In this document: positions 50,656-59,120 of the stretch, one piece after another
Layout: each line of letters opens with the position of its first letter
Numbering within the stretch: the first letter of the stretch is position 1
Translations under genes and position numbers: made by a program
Notes under the pieces: generated by a model
Told to the model about the DNA's origin: nothing
Database searches by the model: none
What the model saw: only the letters and a program-made list of their open reading frames with translations
Source: Marinoscillum sp965229915
GTDB lineage: Bacteria > Bacteroidota > Bacteroidia > Cytophagales > Cyclobacteriaceae
DNA: 64,000 nucleotides
Assembly: GCF_965229915.1 (NCBI RefSeq)
Contig: NZ_CBDDJZ010000001.1
Span: 2,294,001-2,358,000, forward strand
Direction: 5' to 3'

Positions 50656-51996
50656 ATGGCTAAAACCACCACCAAGGACAAAAAAATATTTGTTTTAGAC
50701 ACCTCTGTCATCTTATATGCTCACGACTCCATCCTCAACTTTGCGGAGCACGATGTGGGCATCCCAATCACTGTCCTGGAAGAACTTGACACCTTCAAAA
50801 AAGGGAACGATACTAAGAACTTCGAAGCTCGTGAGTTTACCCGCTTGCTCGACAAACTGGCCGCCGGCAAGATGCTGCAGGACTGGAACCCACTGAACGG
50901 CAAGACCAAGGGTAAGTTCAAAGTGCTCATGGAAACCGATAGTGAAGTCAATGCACATAAAGTGTTTGGTGAGCGTAAAAATGATCATAGCATCCTGAAT
51001 GCAGCACTGGCTCTGAAAGCGGTAGAGAAGAAGCGACAGGTGATTCTGGTGAGCAAAGACATCAATCTGCGTTTGAAGGCGAAGAGTCTTGATATCCAGG
51101 CAGAGGATTATGAAACCGGCAAGATCAAAAACGTCAGCACTCTTCACACCGGAAAGTACGAGCTAGATGACGTTGCTTCGGATGTCATTGATGATATCTT
51201 CAAAAAAGGAGCCACTGATAAGAAGAATGTGCTGGCTCGCAAAAAGGCCGTGGCTAACTCTTACTACATACTAAAGAGTGAGAAAAACTCCGTACTCTCC
51301 CGATACAACTCGGAGGAGAAGACCATTGAGAAAGTGGAAAAGATGCCAGTGTATGGAATCAAACCTCGCAATGCTGAGCAAACCTTTGCCATACATGCCA
51401 TGATGAATCCAGACATTCGGCTGGTCAGCATCAATGGAGTAGCCGGTACTGGAAAGACTTTGATCGCTTTGGCTTCTGCTCTGGAGCAGCGTCGAAACTT
51501 CAAACAGATTTATCTAGCCAGACCTATTGTGCCGCTAAGCAACAAAGACATTGGCTACTTGCCAGGAGATATCAAATCCAAACTAAACCCTTACATGGAA
51601 CCACTTTGGGACAACCTGAAGCTCATCCAAAGTCAGTATAAAGAGAGTGACAAAGAGTTTAAAGCCATCACCGACATGGTGAACCAGGAAAAACTAATGA
51701 TCACTCCTTTGGCATATATCCGGGGCAGAAGTTTGTCCAATATCTTCTTTATTGTGGATGAGGCTCAAAACCTCACTCCTCACGAAATCAAAACAATCAT
51801 CACTCGTGCTGGTGAAAACTGTAAGATTGTATTTACCGGAGACATTTATCAGATTGATACTCCATACCTGGACTCTCAGAGCAATGGACTGTCATATCTT
51901 ATCGATCGGATACAGGATCACCCTATGTATGCGCACATCACGCTGGAAAAAGGAGAGCGATCTGACCTGGCCAATCTGGCAAATGAGCTGCTTTAA
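50656..51996 (+). CDS. PhoH family protein with N-terminal PIN domain (PhoH2 type)
   Basis: 446 residues: PIN-type RNase domain (about 8-165: KKIFVLDTSVILYAHDSILN, AREFTRLLDKL) followed by a PhoH ATPase domain (about 235-446) with Walker A GVAGTGKTLIA, Walker B FFIVDEAQNLTPHE and IVFTGDIYQIDTPY. This arrangement is PhoH2, an ATP-dependent RNA-unwinding and cleaving enzyme in the mycobacterial example. PIN acidic residues are visible (LDTS; EELDTFK), so cleavage is plausible. It follows the VWA-AAA+-AlbA_2 genes at 85 bp; co-function in RNA or stress control is inference. Confidence 0.92.
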   Translation: MAKTTTKDKKIFVLDTSVILYAHDSILNFAEHDVGIPITVLEELDTFKKGNDTKNFEAREFTRLLDKLAAGKMLQDWNPLNGKTKGKFKVLMETDSEVNAHKVFGERKNDHSILNAALALKAVEKKRQVILVSKDINLRLKAKSLDIQAEDYETGKIKNVSTLHTGKYELDDVASDVIDDIFKKGATDKKNVLARKKAVANSYYILKSEKNSVLSRYNSEEKTIEKVEKMPVYGIKPRNAEQTFAIHAMMNPDIRLVSINGVAGTGKTLIALASALEQRRNFKQIYLARPIVPLSNKDIGYLPGDIKSKLNPYMEPLWDNLKLIQSQYKESDKEFKAITDMVNQEKLMITPLAYIRGRSLSNIFFIVDEAQNLTPHEIKTIITRAGENCKIVFTGDIYQIDTPYLDSQSNGLSYLIDRIQDHPMYAHITLEKGERSDLANLANELL

Positions 51997-52242
51997 TTAG
52001 CTATCAGTACAGGTACAACCGCTATCCGTTTCCTGTGCATTTCTATTAGCTTCCCAGTCTGAGCGGTTGTCAAAACCGTCTACACAATACTCCCGACCGT
52101 TGAGGATGTTGGCAAATTGTCCGGTGCATTCATCACATGTGTAGCAATCTGTTCCAGAAGTGTCCTCGTCTTCCCCACATGCTATCAACGCCAGAGAAAA
52201 GATGAATAGCATTCCGAATGTTTGTAAATGTTTCTTGATCAT
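51997..52242 (-). CDS. Cysteine-rich small lipoprotein
   Basis: 81 residues, lipobox SLALIAC (Cys22). The mature 60 residues are Asp/Glu-rich with six further cysteines: TDCYTCDECTGQ, REYCVDGF, GCTCTDS. The Cys pairs (CxxC, CxxC, CxC) suggest a metal-binding or disulfide-rich domain. Not recognised. The stop codon abuts that of the convergent phoH. Confidence 0.7.
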   Translation of the reverse strand: MIKKHLQTFGMLFIFSLALIACGEDEDTSGTDCYTCDECTGQFANILNGREYCVDGFDNRSDWEANRNAQETDSGCTCTDS

Positions 52243-52479
52243 GACTTTTTATTTTCAAGATGATCAATGGTAAGGACGCAATCAATACCGTACATCCGCA
52301 AACTACTCCGTGATAGATGGTAAAAATGAACTTATCTAACCAATTGATTTAACTATTCGAAGAATAAATAGAGATACTCATAGGCTGGCTTCTTCTCATT
52401 CTGACCTTTCCATTCTCAAAAAGAGAAAAAAGATCCCATCAGATGGCATTGTAATCCTCATTTAAGCTTGATTAGGGCA
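52243..52479. other. Intergenic region, no protein gene seen
   Basis: A 237-bp AT-rich stretch between a small lipoprotein gene (- strand) and the structured RNA candidate. Only short hairpins are visible (for example TTCTC/GAGAA around AAAAA near 52420). It should hold the promoters for both sides, but I could not find a clear TTG-N19-TAnnTTTG pair; TAAGCTTG at 52463 is a one-mismatch -7 element. Confidence 0.6.
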
Positions 52480-52586
52480 CTTTCTGCTAAGTGGCACAAC
52501 CATTGCCAAACAGAAAGCATCAAGGTGGTAATAGTAGCTCCGGGCAAAACTTGCTTAGGCAAGGCGCTCGGGGCTCTATTTTTTTT
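52480..52586 (+). ncRNA. Candidate structured RNA with intrinsic terminator
   Basis: Two stem-loops in a row followed by eight T. First: CTTTCTG (52480-52486) with CAGAAAG (52511-52517), with an inner stem TGGCA (52492-52496) and TGCCA (52504-52508). Second: AGCTCCGGGC (52536-52545) with GCTCGGGGCT (52566-52575), 10 bp with two wobbles, with an inner stem CTTGC/GCAAG (52550-52554, 52559-52563), then TTTTTTTT (52579-52586). CTAAG (52487-52491) and CTTAG (52554-52558) could pair across. It ends 35 bp before a DUF4382 lipoprotein gene. It could be a stand-alone small RNA, or a leader/attenuator of that gene. I do not match it to a known riboswitch class. Confidence 0.55.
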
Positions 52587-52621
52587 ATCGCTTAGAGACA
52601 TTAAATCAAAAACAACAAGCT

Positions 52622-53491
52622 ATGAAATTGAAGTTATTAACCATTCTAATGGCAGCCGTAGTGGCACTGGCAAGCTGTGATGATACCAACACTGATTCAA
52701 TGGACACTCCTGGAACTGCCACAATGAAAATCAGCTTGGTAGATGATCCGGCAACTTTCGACGCAGTGCTAATAGATGTCCAAGGAGTAGAATATAAACT
52801 CGATACAGAAGACCAGAACGATGAAGATGATGGTGAAGACAATGAAGATGAGACTGATAGCCGGATTTTAGATGATGAAGGAGAATGGGTTTATGTAGAC
52901 ATTGATCCAACCGTATATGACATCTTGCAACTTCAGAATGGGACAGAAGCTGTTCTGGCAGATGTAGACATTGAAGTAGGAGATCTTGAAGAAGTCAGAC
53001 TTATTCTTGGTGATAATAATAAGGTGGTAGTAGACGGTGACACGCTGGATATGACCGTCCCTTCCGGTAAATCATCTGGATTGAAAGTAAAAGTAGATGG
53101 TGATATTGAAGAGGGAGCAGACTATGAGTTAGTTATTGACTTTGATGCTGCCAAATCAATTGTGCACACTGGCTCTGGTAAATACCTATTGAAACCTGTG
53201 ATCCGAGTGAAACTGATGGAAGTAGACGTGCCAGAATATGGCGCAATTTCAGGTGTAGTGGCACCAGATAGCGTGTCATCTGTAGTATATGTCATTGATG
53301 CAGATGAAGACAGTGTATCCACCATGCCAGAAGACAATGGTTCTTTCCTGGTAGAGCGGCTCGACGCTGGCATGTACAGTGTAGTCGCCGTGCCAGCAGA
53401 AGAAAGTGGTTTAAATAGTACTTCTGCAATGGACGTGGAAGTGATGGTAGACATAACCACCGAACTAGACACTTTAAAATTTACTGAATAG
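52622..53491 (+). CDS. DUF4382 lipoprotein
   Basis: 289 residues, lipobox VALASC (Cys19). Residues 34-190 are a DUF4382 domain (TMKISLVDDPATFDAVLIDV, GVEYKLDTEDQNDEDDGEDN). There is a very acidic insert (about 61-80). The C-terminal 85 residues look like a carboxypeptidase-regulatory-type beta-sandwich (YGAISGVVAPDSVSSVVYVI, GSFLVERLDAGMYSVVAVPA). DUF4382 lipoproteins are frequent in Bacteroidota and unassigned. The gene follows the structured RNA and is followed by a terminator. Confidence 0.87.
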   Translation: MKLKLLTILMAAVVALASCDDTNTDSMDTPGTATMKISLVDDPATFDAVLIDVQGVEYKLDTEDQNDEDDGEDNEDETDSRILDDEGEWVYVDIDPTVYDILQLQNGTEAVLADVDIEVGDLEEVRLILGDNNKVVVDGDTLDMTVPSGKSSGLKVKVDGDIEEGADYELVIDFDAAKSIVHTGSGKYLLKPVIRVKLMEVDVPEYGAISGVVAPDSVSSVVYVIDADEDSVSTMPEDNGSFLVERLDAGMYSVVAVPAEESGLNSTSAMDVEVMVDITTELDTLKFTE

Positions 53492-53520
53492 ACTTACATG
53501 TGTTATGTGAGCATACTGCT

Positions 53521-53557
53521 AACCCCGAGGTAGATTTATCTCGGGGTTTAGTTTTTT
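53521..53557 (+). terminator. Intrinsic terminator of the DUF4382 gene
   Basis: AACCCCGAG (53521-53529) pairs with CTCGGGGTT (53540-53548), followed by TAGTTTTTT. Confidence 0.88.
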
Positions 53558-53616
53558 ATACACCCACATCATTGCATGATACGATTGACCGACATTAATC
53601 TCTGTCCTTGTAGTAC

Positions 53617-54390
53617 CTAATCGAATTTCAGATGCTTGACCGTTTGAGAGTTGTTGATCAGCTGTCGCAAAGAGTCGATCCCAATTTTGAGGTGCTGTTC
53701 CACAAACTGTGCACTCACTTTTTTATCACTTTCATCGGTTTTTACACCTTCCGGTATCATTGGAATATCTGAAACCAGCAATAACGCTCCCACAGGAATC
53801 TCATTGGCGAATGCGGCCGTGAACAAGGTGGCCGTTTCCATATCGATGGCCATTGCCCGGATTTTTTTGAGGTACTTTTTGAATTTATTATCATGCTCCC
53901 AAACACGGCGGTTGGTGGTGTACACAGTGCCTGTCCAGTAATCCTGGCCATACTCACGAATGGTGGTGGAAATTGCCTTTTGAAGCGCGAAAGATGGCAA
54001 TGCGGGCACTTCAGGCAGCATGTAGTCATTGGAGGTACCTTCGCCTCTTATTCCGGCAATTGGGAGAATCAAGTCTCCCACCTCGTTCTTTTTCTTAAGC
54101 CCTCCACACTTGCCAAGAAATAGGACCGCTTTAGGATTGATCGCACTTAGCAAATCGCTAATAGTAGCCGCATTGGCCGAACCCATTCCAAAATTGATGA
54201 TGGTGATGCCATCTGCTGTTGCACACTGCATTGGGTGACCTACACCTACCACCTCCACGTTGTTCCAGGAGGCAAACATGTTTACATAATTGCGGAAATT
54301 GGTAAGCAAAATGTATTGTCCAAAATCTTCCAATGCCTGACCGGTGTATCTCGGCAGCCAGTTTTCTACTATTTCTTGTTTTGTCTTCAT
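53617..54390 (-). CDS. amn: AMP nucleosidase
   Basis: 257 residues from ATG 54390 (MKTKQEIVENWLPRYTGQAL); an in-frame TTG would add three residues. It belongs to the nucleoside phosphorylase fold: GVGHPMQCATADGITIINFG and NFGMGSANAATISDLLSAIN, then FLGKCGGLKKKNEVGDLILP and MAIDMETATLFTAAFANEIP, with the Glu-Met-Glu-like acidic trio for ribose and the Asp for base (VSDIPMIPEGVKTDES). It splits AMP into adenine and ribose 5-phosphate. The short single-domain form is typical of Bacteroidota, unlike the longer E. coli Amn. Confidence 0.93.
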   Translation of the reverse strand: MKTKQEIVENWLPRYTGQALEDFGQYILLTNFRNYVNMFASWNNVEVVGVGHPMQCATADGITIINFGMGSANAATISDLLSAINPKAVLFLGKCGGLKKKNEVGDLILPIAGIRGEGTSNDYMLPEVPALPSFALQKAISTTIREYGQDYWTGTVYTTNRRVWEHDNKFKKYLKKIRAMAIDMETATLFTAAFANEIPVGALLLVSDIPMIPEGVKTDESDKKVSAQFVEQHLKIGIDSLRQLINNSQTVKHLKFD

Positions 54391-54438
54391 AAAAGGCAAA
54401 GTTGGTGAATATTCTACAAATGCATTATCTTAAGAGTG

Positions 54439-54738
54439 ATGGATGAAATCACACTTGTCAATTTGCTCAACAAAATCTGTGAGACAAATGATGACCTGAC
54501 CTGGAAACTCAACTGCCAATATGATGACGGTCAAAACAATTCAATTATGCAGGTGAGCTTTGTGCGACTGTCCAATAAGGCGGAGGTAAGCTGTATTTCA
54601 TTCCAGATGGAAACCGGCAAAATCCTACAAGGGCGCCATCTGGGGATGGTAACATTTCATAAGTCGATGTTGCTCACCGATGTACTACTAGACATCCTGA
54701 TCTACGAGACCAGTAAATTGTCTATCTCTCAGAATTAA
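54439..54738 (+). CDS. Small cytoplasmic protein of unknown function
   Basis: 99 residues from ATG 54439, three bases after an in-frame GTG. The chain has no signal or membrane segment and reads as alternating beta and helix: LVNLLNKICETNDDLTWKLN, SIMQVSFVRLSNKAEVSCIS, FHKSMLLTDVLLDILIYETS. Single-domain, about 100 residues. Not recognised. It overlaps the convergent patatin gene by 17 bp and is divergent from the AMP nucleosidase gene (48 bp). Confidence 0.5.
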   Translation: MDEITLVNLLNKICETNDDLTWKLNCQYDDGQNNSIMQVSFVRLSNKAEVSCISFQMETGKILQGRHLGMVTFHKSMLLTDVLLDILIYETSKLSISQN

Positions 54739-55618
54739 GCGCTGGCTTAGCTGTCTTCTGGTAGGCTTCATGGCCAGCTTCGATGAGTTCGCGGCACTTA
54801 TAAAACTCAAAAGTACTACACGCTTCACGCGAAATATTGACTAAAACATCCGGTCGATGTTTTTCCATAAGTAAAGACGTCAACCTGTCCTGCATCAGGT
54901 CAATGGATTCATTGAGCAGGTCAAAAAAGCCTAGCTTCTTTTCAGTGCTTTCAGCAGTAGATCCAGGAAGAAATTTATTCCAGCCATTTAAAAAGGACTG
55001 AATCTTCTGGTTATAAGAAGCTTCCGCAGCTAAATCCTTTCTTTTGTCTTTAACCTTCTTTTGATAAGGGATAATGGCATTGACATTAGAGACCACCAGG
55101 AGGTCACCAGGAGTTCGCTTCACATGGTCTATGGGAATCGGGTTGGTCACTCCACCATCAATGTATTCCCGTCCGTTCCTCACCACTGGCTTGATCACCG
55201 TGGGTATAGCAACAGAAGCCTGAATAGCCTCATACATACTCCCCTTATCAAATACCTCCTCCTTCTTGCTTTTGATATCCGTGACCAGAGCCGCAAACGG
55301 AATGTTCATTTCCTCAATTCTCTGATCTGGAATGAACTCCTGCAAAGTCTTGAAAACCCGTTCCCCTTTGATGAAGCCTTGTACTGAAAAAGTAAAATCG
55401 ATGAGTTTGAATACATCGTATCGGTCCAGGTTGAGCGCCCATTTTTTGTAATCATCCAGTCGGCCACACGCATAAAAGGCACCCACTACAGCACCGATAG
55501 AAGAGCCTGCGATGGAGGTGATTTCATAGCCATCTGCCTCTAATGCCTCAATAACACCTATGTGAGCCAGACCCCTGGCTCCCCCACTTGATAAAACAAG
55601 AGCAACTTTCTGTGACAT
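54722..55618 (-). CDS. Patatin-like phospholipase
   Basis: 298 residues in the patatin fold: oxyanion hole SGGARGLAHIG (about 11-21), nucleophile motif GSSIGAVVGAFYA with Ser40, and the catalytic Asp154 in YIDGGVTNPIP, a complete Ser-Asp dyad. No signal peptide, so it acts in the cytoplasm or, as some such proteins, is exported by another path. Closest in style to the RssA/YchK group of bacterial patatins. Predicted to release free fatty acids from phospholipids. Confidence 0.92.
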   Translation of the reverse strand: MSQKVALVLSSGGARGLAHIGVIEALEADGYEITSIAGSSIGAVVGAFYACGRLDDYKKWALNLDRYDVFKLIDFTFSVQGFIKGERVFKTLQEFIPDQRIEEMNIPFAALVTDIKSKKEEVFDKGSMYEAIQASVAIPTVIKPVVRNGREYIDGGVTNPIPIDHVKRTPGDLLVVSNVNAIIPYQKKVKDKRKDLAAEASYNQKIQSFLNGWNKFLPGSTAESTEKKLGFFDLLNESIDLMQDRLTSLLMEKHRPDVLVNISREACSTFEFYKCRELIEAGHEAYQKTAKPALNSER

Positions 55619-55721
55619 GCGTGATTCAACTAATTAAGCTTAAAAAATACTCGGCATGCATACCTTTTACACGAAGATACCAATTTATTGGAATGAAAAT
55701 GAAACGCAGGTTGTGCAGGTT

Positions 55722-56117
55722 TTAGATTCTTTTAACTGATTTGCAAAAATCTTCCAGGCAGCTTATTTCATTGATGATTATGGATTCTAACATAGTGGAT
55801 TTGATGTTTTCATCATGTGAAATGAGTCCACGCATCGCCAACATTTTCTTCAGGCTGTTGACCGTGTCACCGCTTACTACGCCAATACTTTCGAGCATGG
55901 AAAAGCTTTCTCTCGGAAGTTTGGGCACCGTAAAACTCCTCTGTTCAATGATTTTCGCTGAGCAATCAATGGAGGCCTGACATGCTTTTTCAAGGTTGAG
56001 TAACAGCTCTCTCTTTACCAACTGATCTTCCTTCCATTCAGCTGATTGATTTTGCTTTTTGATCCAAACCAGGCAGCTTTCAATTGTCGCTACTTTGCCA
56101 CTGATTACTTCATCCAT
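55722..56117 (-). CDS. HepT-like (DUF86) protein without a partner
   Basis: 131 residues from ATG 56117 (a GTG precedes). All-helical and similar to HepT/DUF86 toxins: VKRELLLNLEKACQASIDCS and PRESFSMLESIGVVSGDTVN match the helix pairs. HepT RNases use an RX4-6HXY motif; here the equivalent MRGLISHDEN keeps Arg96, four residues and His101, but the Tyr is replaced by Glu/Asn. There is no MntA nucleotidyltransferase gene next to it. Either the motif is partly lost and the protein inactive, or it is a house-keeping homologue. Confidence 0.7.
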   Translation of the reverse strand: MDEVISGKVATIESCLVWIKKQNQSAEWKEDQLVKRELLLNLEKACQASIDCSAKIIEQRSFTVPKLPRESFSMLESIGVVSGDTVNSLKKMLAMRGLISHDENIKSTMLESIIINEISCLEDFCKSVKRI

Positions 56118-56185
56118 CACTTTGAAAATTCTTTAATACCTCCGGCTTTCAAGGGTTGCTAAATTACGCCAATTTTGAGAATCCG

Positions 56186-59107
56186 CTATTTCAAAGCCCC
56201 CCAAAGAATCTCCACCGGATGCTTGGCCTTTCTGGAAGTGCCGTCTTTGATCTGGTGTCTACAGCTTGTTCCGGCTGCAGCTATGATCACCTCCTCTGGC
56301 TGCTGGCGTACAGTTGGGAATAATACCAACTCACCTATTTTCATTGACAGATCGTAGTGTTCCTTTTCATAACCAAATGAACCAGCCATGCCACAACATC
56401 CAGATGGTATCAGATGCACCTGGTTACTTCCCAATCTGGTCAATATCTTTTTGACTGGAATCAAAGAAGAAAGTGCCTTTTGCTGGCAATGGCCATGCAG
56501 CTTAATTAACTGATTCTGTTCGTTGAATAGCGAAAGATCAATGTTTCCAGCATCAAGCTCTTTGGCCAGAAATTCCTCGATCATATAAGTATTCTCGGCG
56601 ATCGATTTTGCCGCTTCCTTTTCCTCCTCGCGTAGTAGATCTGGATACTCATCCCGAAACGTCAAAATAGCGGAAGGCTCTACCCCAACCAGTGGTACGT
56701 CCTGAGAAACGAGATCCTTGAAAACGGCCACATTGGCCTTAGCCAAATCTCTGGCTTGTTCCAAAAACCCTTTAGACAAAAAACTTCGCCCTGATTCCTG
56801 GTGCTTCACATATTCTACTTGATAGCCTAGCTTGTCCAGGAGTTTGACTGCAGTGATCCCGATTTCAGCCTCATTGTAGTTGAGCAACTCATCAATGAAG
56901 AGGTAAACTTTCTTGCCCTGAGTTGCTGAAGGTTTAAACTCCTTTTTAAACCATTGTTCCCAGGTAACTTTGGAGAGCTCTGGCATGCTGCGCTTTTTGG
57001 CAAAGCCCATGATCCCTTTGACCAGATTGCCGGTCACATCATTGCTAAATGCCAACCGATAGCCCCATGGCACCATCTTTGCCAATTTCATCCCTCCACT
57101 GAAATTCCCAATGAGTTTGTTGCGGAAGGGGACCCCTTTTTCCTTATAATATTGGTATTGCCACTCTTGCTTGAGTTTGCCCATATCCACATTGGACGGA
57201 CACTCTGACTTACATCCCTTACAGCTGAGACAAAGGTCCATGACTTCTTTGATCTCCTCATGAGCAAATGGATTTGGACGCTCCGATCGAGTCAGCATCT
57301 CTCGCAGGATATTTGCACGAGCACGAGTGGTTTCTTTTTCATTGCGAGTGGCCATGTAGCTTGGGCACATGGTACCTCCAGAGATTTCTGATTTCCGGCA
57401 GTCACCAGATCCATTGCATTGCTCAGCGGCACGTAAGTAACCCATGGTATCTGAAAAGTCCAGGATCGTTTCAAACTCACGGGTCTCCTGATCTTTTTCG
57501 TATCGCAGGCTAGTGTCCATAGGAGGTGTATCCACAATCTTACCCGGGTTCATAATGTTCTTTGGATCCCAGGTTTGCTTCAGTTGCTTGAAGAGGTTGT
57601 AATTATGTTCACCGACCATCTGTGGAATAAACTCTCCACGCAAACGACCGTCACCATGTTCTCCTGAAAGCGAACCTTTGTATTTCTTCACCAGAGTGGC
57701 AATTTCCTCCGCTATGGTTCTGAAAAGAGCTACTCCTTTTGTGGTCTTTAAGTCGATAATTGGGCGCAAATGCAATTCGCCAGATCCAGCATGTGCATAG
57801 TGCACACAGAAGAGATCGTGTTTCTTCAGGATATCGTTGAACTCAGCAATGTAGGCAGGCAAATCCTCCACATCTACTGCCGTATCTTCTATCACCGGTG
57901 CGGGCTTGGCATCACCCGCCACGTTGGACAGTAGTCCCAATCCAGCTTTTCGCAAACCCCAAACTCTCTTGATGTCATCGCCTTTGATAATTGGAAAAGA
58001 ATATCCCAGTTGGGCAGCTTTTAAATCATTGACCAATGCCTCAGCCGCCTGATCCGCTTCCTCCTCAGACTCACATGTTAATTCTGCCACCAGAATGGCT
58101 TGTGGATCTCCTTCTACGAAAAAGCGAAATTCGCGATAGGTTCGATTTCTTTTGGTTGCCTCCAGGATGAAATGATCCATCAATTCACTTGCCGTCGGTT
58201 TGTGTTTCAATACCACCAGGTTGGCACGAAGTGATTCATCTATGGTTTCACAATGGATGCACACCAACCGCTTATGTGGAGGCGCTATATTACTGAGTTT
58301 GATTTTGGCTGCAGTGACGAAAGCCAATGTTCCCTCCGAACCGGCAATCAGTTTGCTAAAGTTGAACAATTCGCCACTTTCATTGAATGGGATCATGTCC
58401 GACAGAATATCGAGTGCATAACCAGTGTTTCTTCTTGGTACTGAGGCTTTGGGGAAACCTTCCTGAATGGCTTGCCGATTCTCTTCGTTGGTCAACATCT
58501 CTCGAAGCTCATAATAGATGCTTGCCTCTAACAATCCAGAGGTATTCATCCCATTAGCCCGTGCTAAAAAAGCGGATAAATCCATAGGAGCAAACCTGGT
58601 CCGATTGCCATCTGCCAATACTACATCCACTTCCAGCAAGTGCTCACGAGTGCTCCCATAAACCACAGAGTTGGCACCGCAGCTGTTATTGCCAATCATC
58701 CCGCCAATCATCGCTCGGTTGGCAGTGGAAGTCTCGGGAGCGAAGAAATAGCCATATTGCTTTAGCTGAGCATTGAGGTCATCACGGACAATTCCCGGCT
58801 GGACAATGGCCCATCCTTCTTTTTCATTGACTTCCAGTATCTGATTGAAATGCTTGGAGACATCCACTACGATACCCCCGCCAACTACCTGACCGGCCAG
58901 AGATGTTCCAGCCGTTCTTGGAATGATGGAGGTGCTATACTCATCCGCAAATTGGATAAGTGCCACAATGTCTTCATTGGTTTTAGGTATGGCTACCGCC
59001 AAGGGAATCTCCCGATAGGCCGAAGCATCCGTGGCATACAATCTCCTGGTGGTCTCATCAGTGAACAGTTCTCCGTCCAGCTTTTTCCTTAGCGCTTCAA
59101 AATTCAT
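56186..59107 (-). CDS. FAD-linked and Fe-S-containing dehydrogenase (D-lactate / glycolate type)
   Basis: 973 residues from ATG 59107 (MNFEALRKKLDGELFTDETT); a TTG three codons upstream is less likely. N-terminal FAD-binding PCMH domain (about 30-260): PRTAGTSLAGQVVGGGIVVD and GGMIGNNSCGANSVVYGST; FAD oxidase C domain with EHGDGRLRGEFIP. The second half has a ferredoxin-like [4Fe-4S] motif CLSCKGCKSECPSN (about 625) and two CCG-type cysteine-rich domains (HGHCQQKAL and PSGCCGMAGSFGYEKEHY, the latter near 905). This YdiJ/Dld-like fusion oxidises a 2-hydroxy acid, often D-lactate or D-2-hydroxyglutarate, with electrons passing to quinone. Confidence 0.88.
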   Translation of the reverse strand: MNFEALRKKLDGELFTDETTRRLYATDASAYREIPLAVAIPKTNEDIVALIQFADEYSTSIIPRTAGTSLAGQVVGGGIVVDVSKHFNQILEVNEKEGWAIVQPGIVRDDLNAQLKQYGYFFAPETSTANRAMIGGMIGNNSCGANSVVYGSTREHLLEVDVVLADGNRTRFAPMDLSAFLARANGMNTSGLLEASIYYELREMLTNEENRQAIQEGFPKASVPRRNTGYALDILSDMIPFNESGELFNFSKLIAGSEGTLAFVTAAKIKLSNIAPPHKRLVCIHCETIDESLRANLVVLKHKPTASELMDHFILEATKRNRTYREFRFFVEGDPQAILVAELTCESEEEADQAAEALVNDLKAAQLGYSFPIIKGDDIKRVWGLRKAGLGLLSNVAGDAKPAPVIEDTAVDVEDLPAYIAEFNDILKKHDLFCVHYAHAGSGELHLRPIIDLKTTKGVALFRTIAEEIATLVKKYKGSLSGEHGDGRLRGEFIPQMVGEHNYNLFKQLKQTWDPKNIMNPGKIVDTPPMDTSLRYEKDQETREFETILDFSDTMGYLRAAEQCNGSGDCRKSEISGGTMCPSYMATRNEKETTRARANILREMLTRSERPNPFAHEEIKEVMDLCLSCKGCKSECPSNVDMGKLKQEWQYQYYKEKGVPFRNKLIGNFSGGMKLAKMVPWGYRLAFSNDVTGNLVKGIMGFAKKRSMPELSKVTWEQWFKKEFKPSATQGKKVYLFIDELLNYNEAEIGITAVKLLDKLGYQVEYVKHQESGRSFLSKGFLEQARDLAKANVAVFKDLVSQDVPLVGVEPSAILTFRDEYPDLLREEEKEAAKSIAENTYMIEEFLAKELDAGNIDLSLFNEQNQLIKLHGHCQQKALSSLIPVKKILTRLGSNQVHLIPSGCCGMAGSFGYEKEHYDLSMKIGELVLFPTVRQQPEEVIIAAAGTSCRHQIKDGTSRKAKHPVEILWGALK

Positions 59108-59120
59108 ATCTCGCAATATC

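Noticed and set aside
52480..52586. Known riboswitch classes (c-di-GMP, cobalamin, SAM), RNase P or tmRNA as an explanation
   Set aside because: None of the conserved core motifs of these classes was recognised in the sequence, so no class is assigned.
52468..52680. A 70-codon + strand frame across the RNA candidate
   Set aside because: It runs through two hairpins and an intrinsic terminator and overlaps the lipoprotein start, so it is not a coding region.
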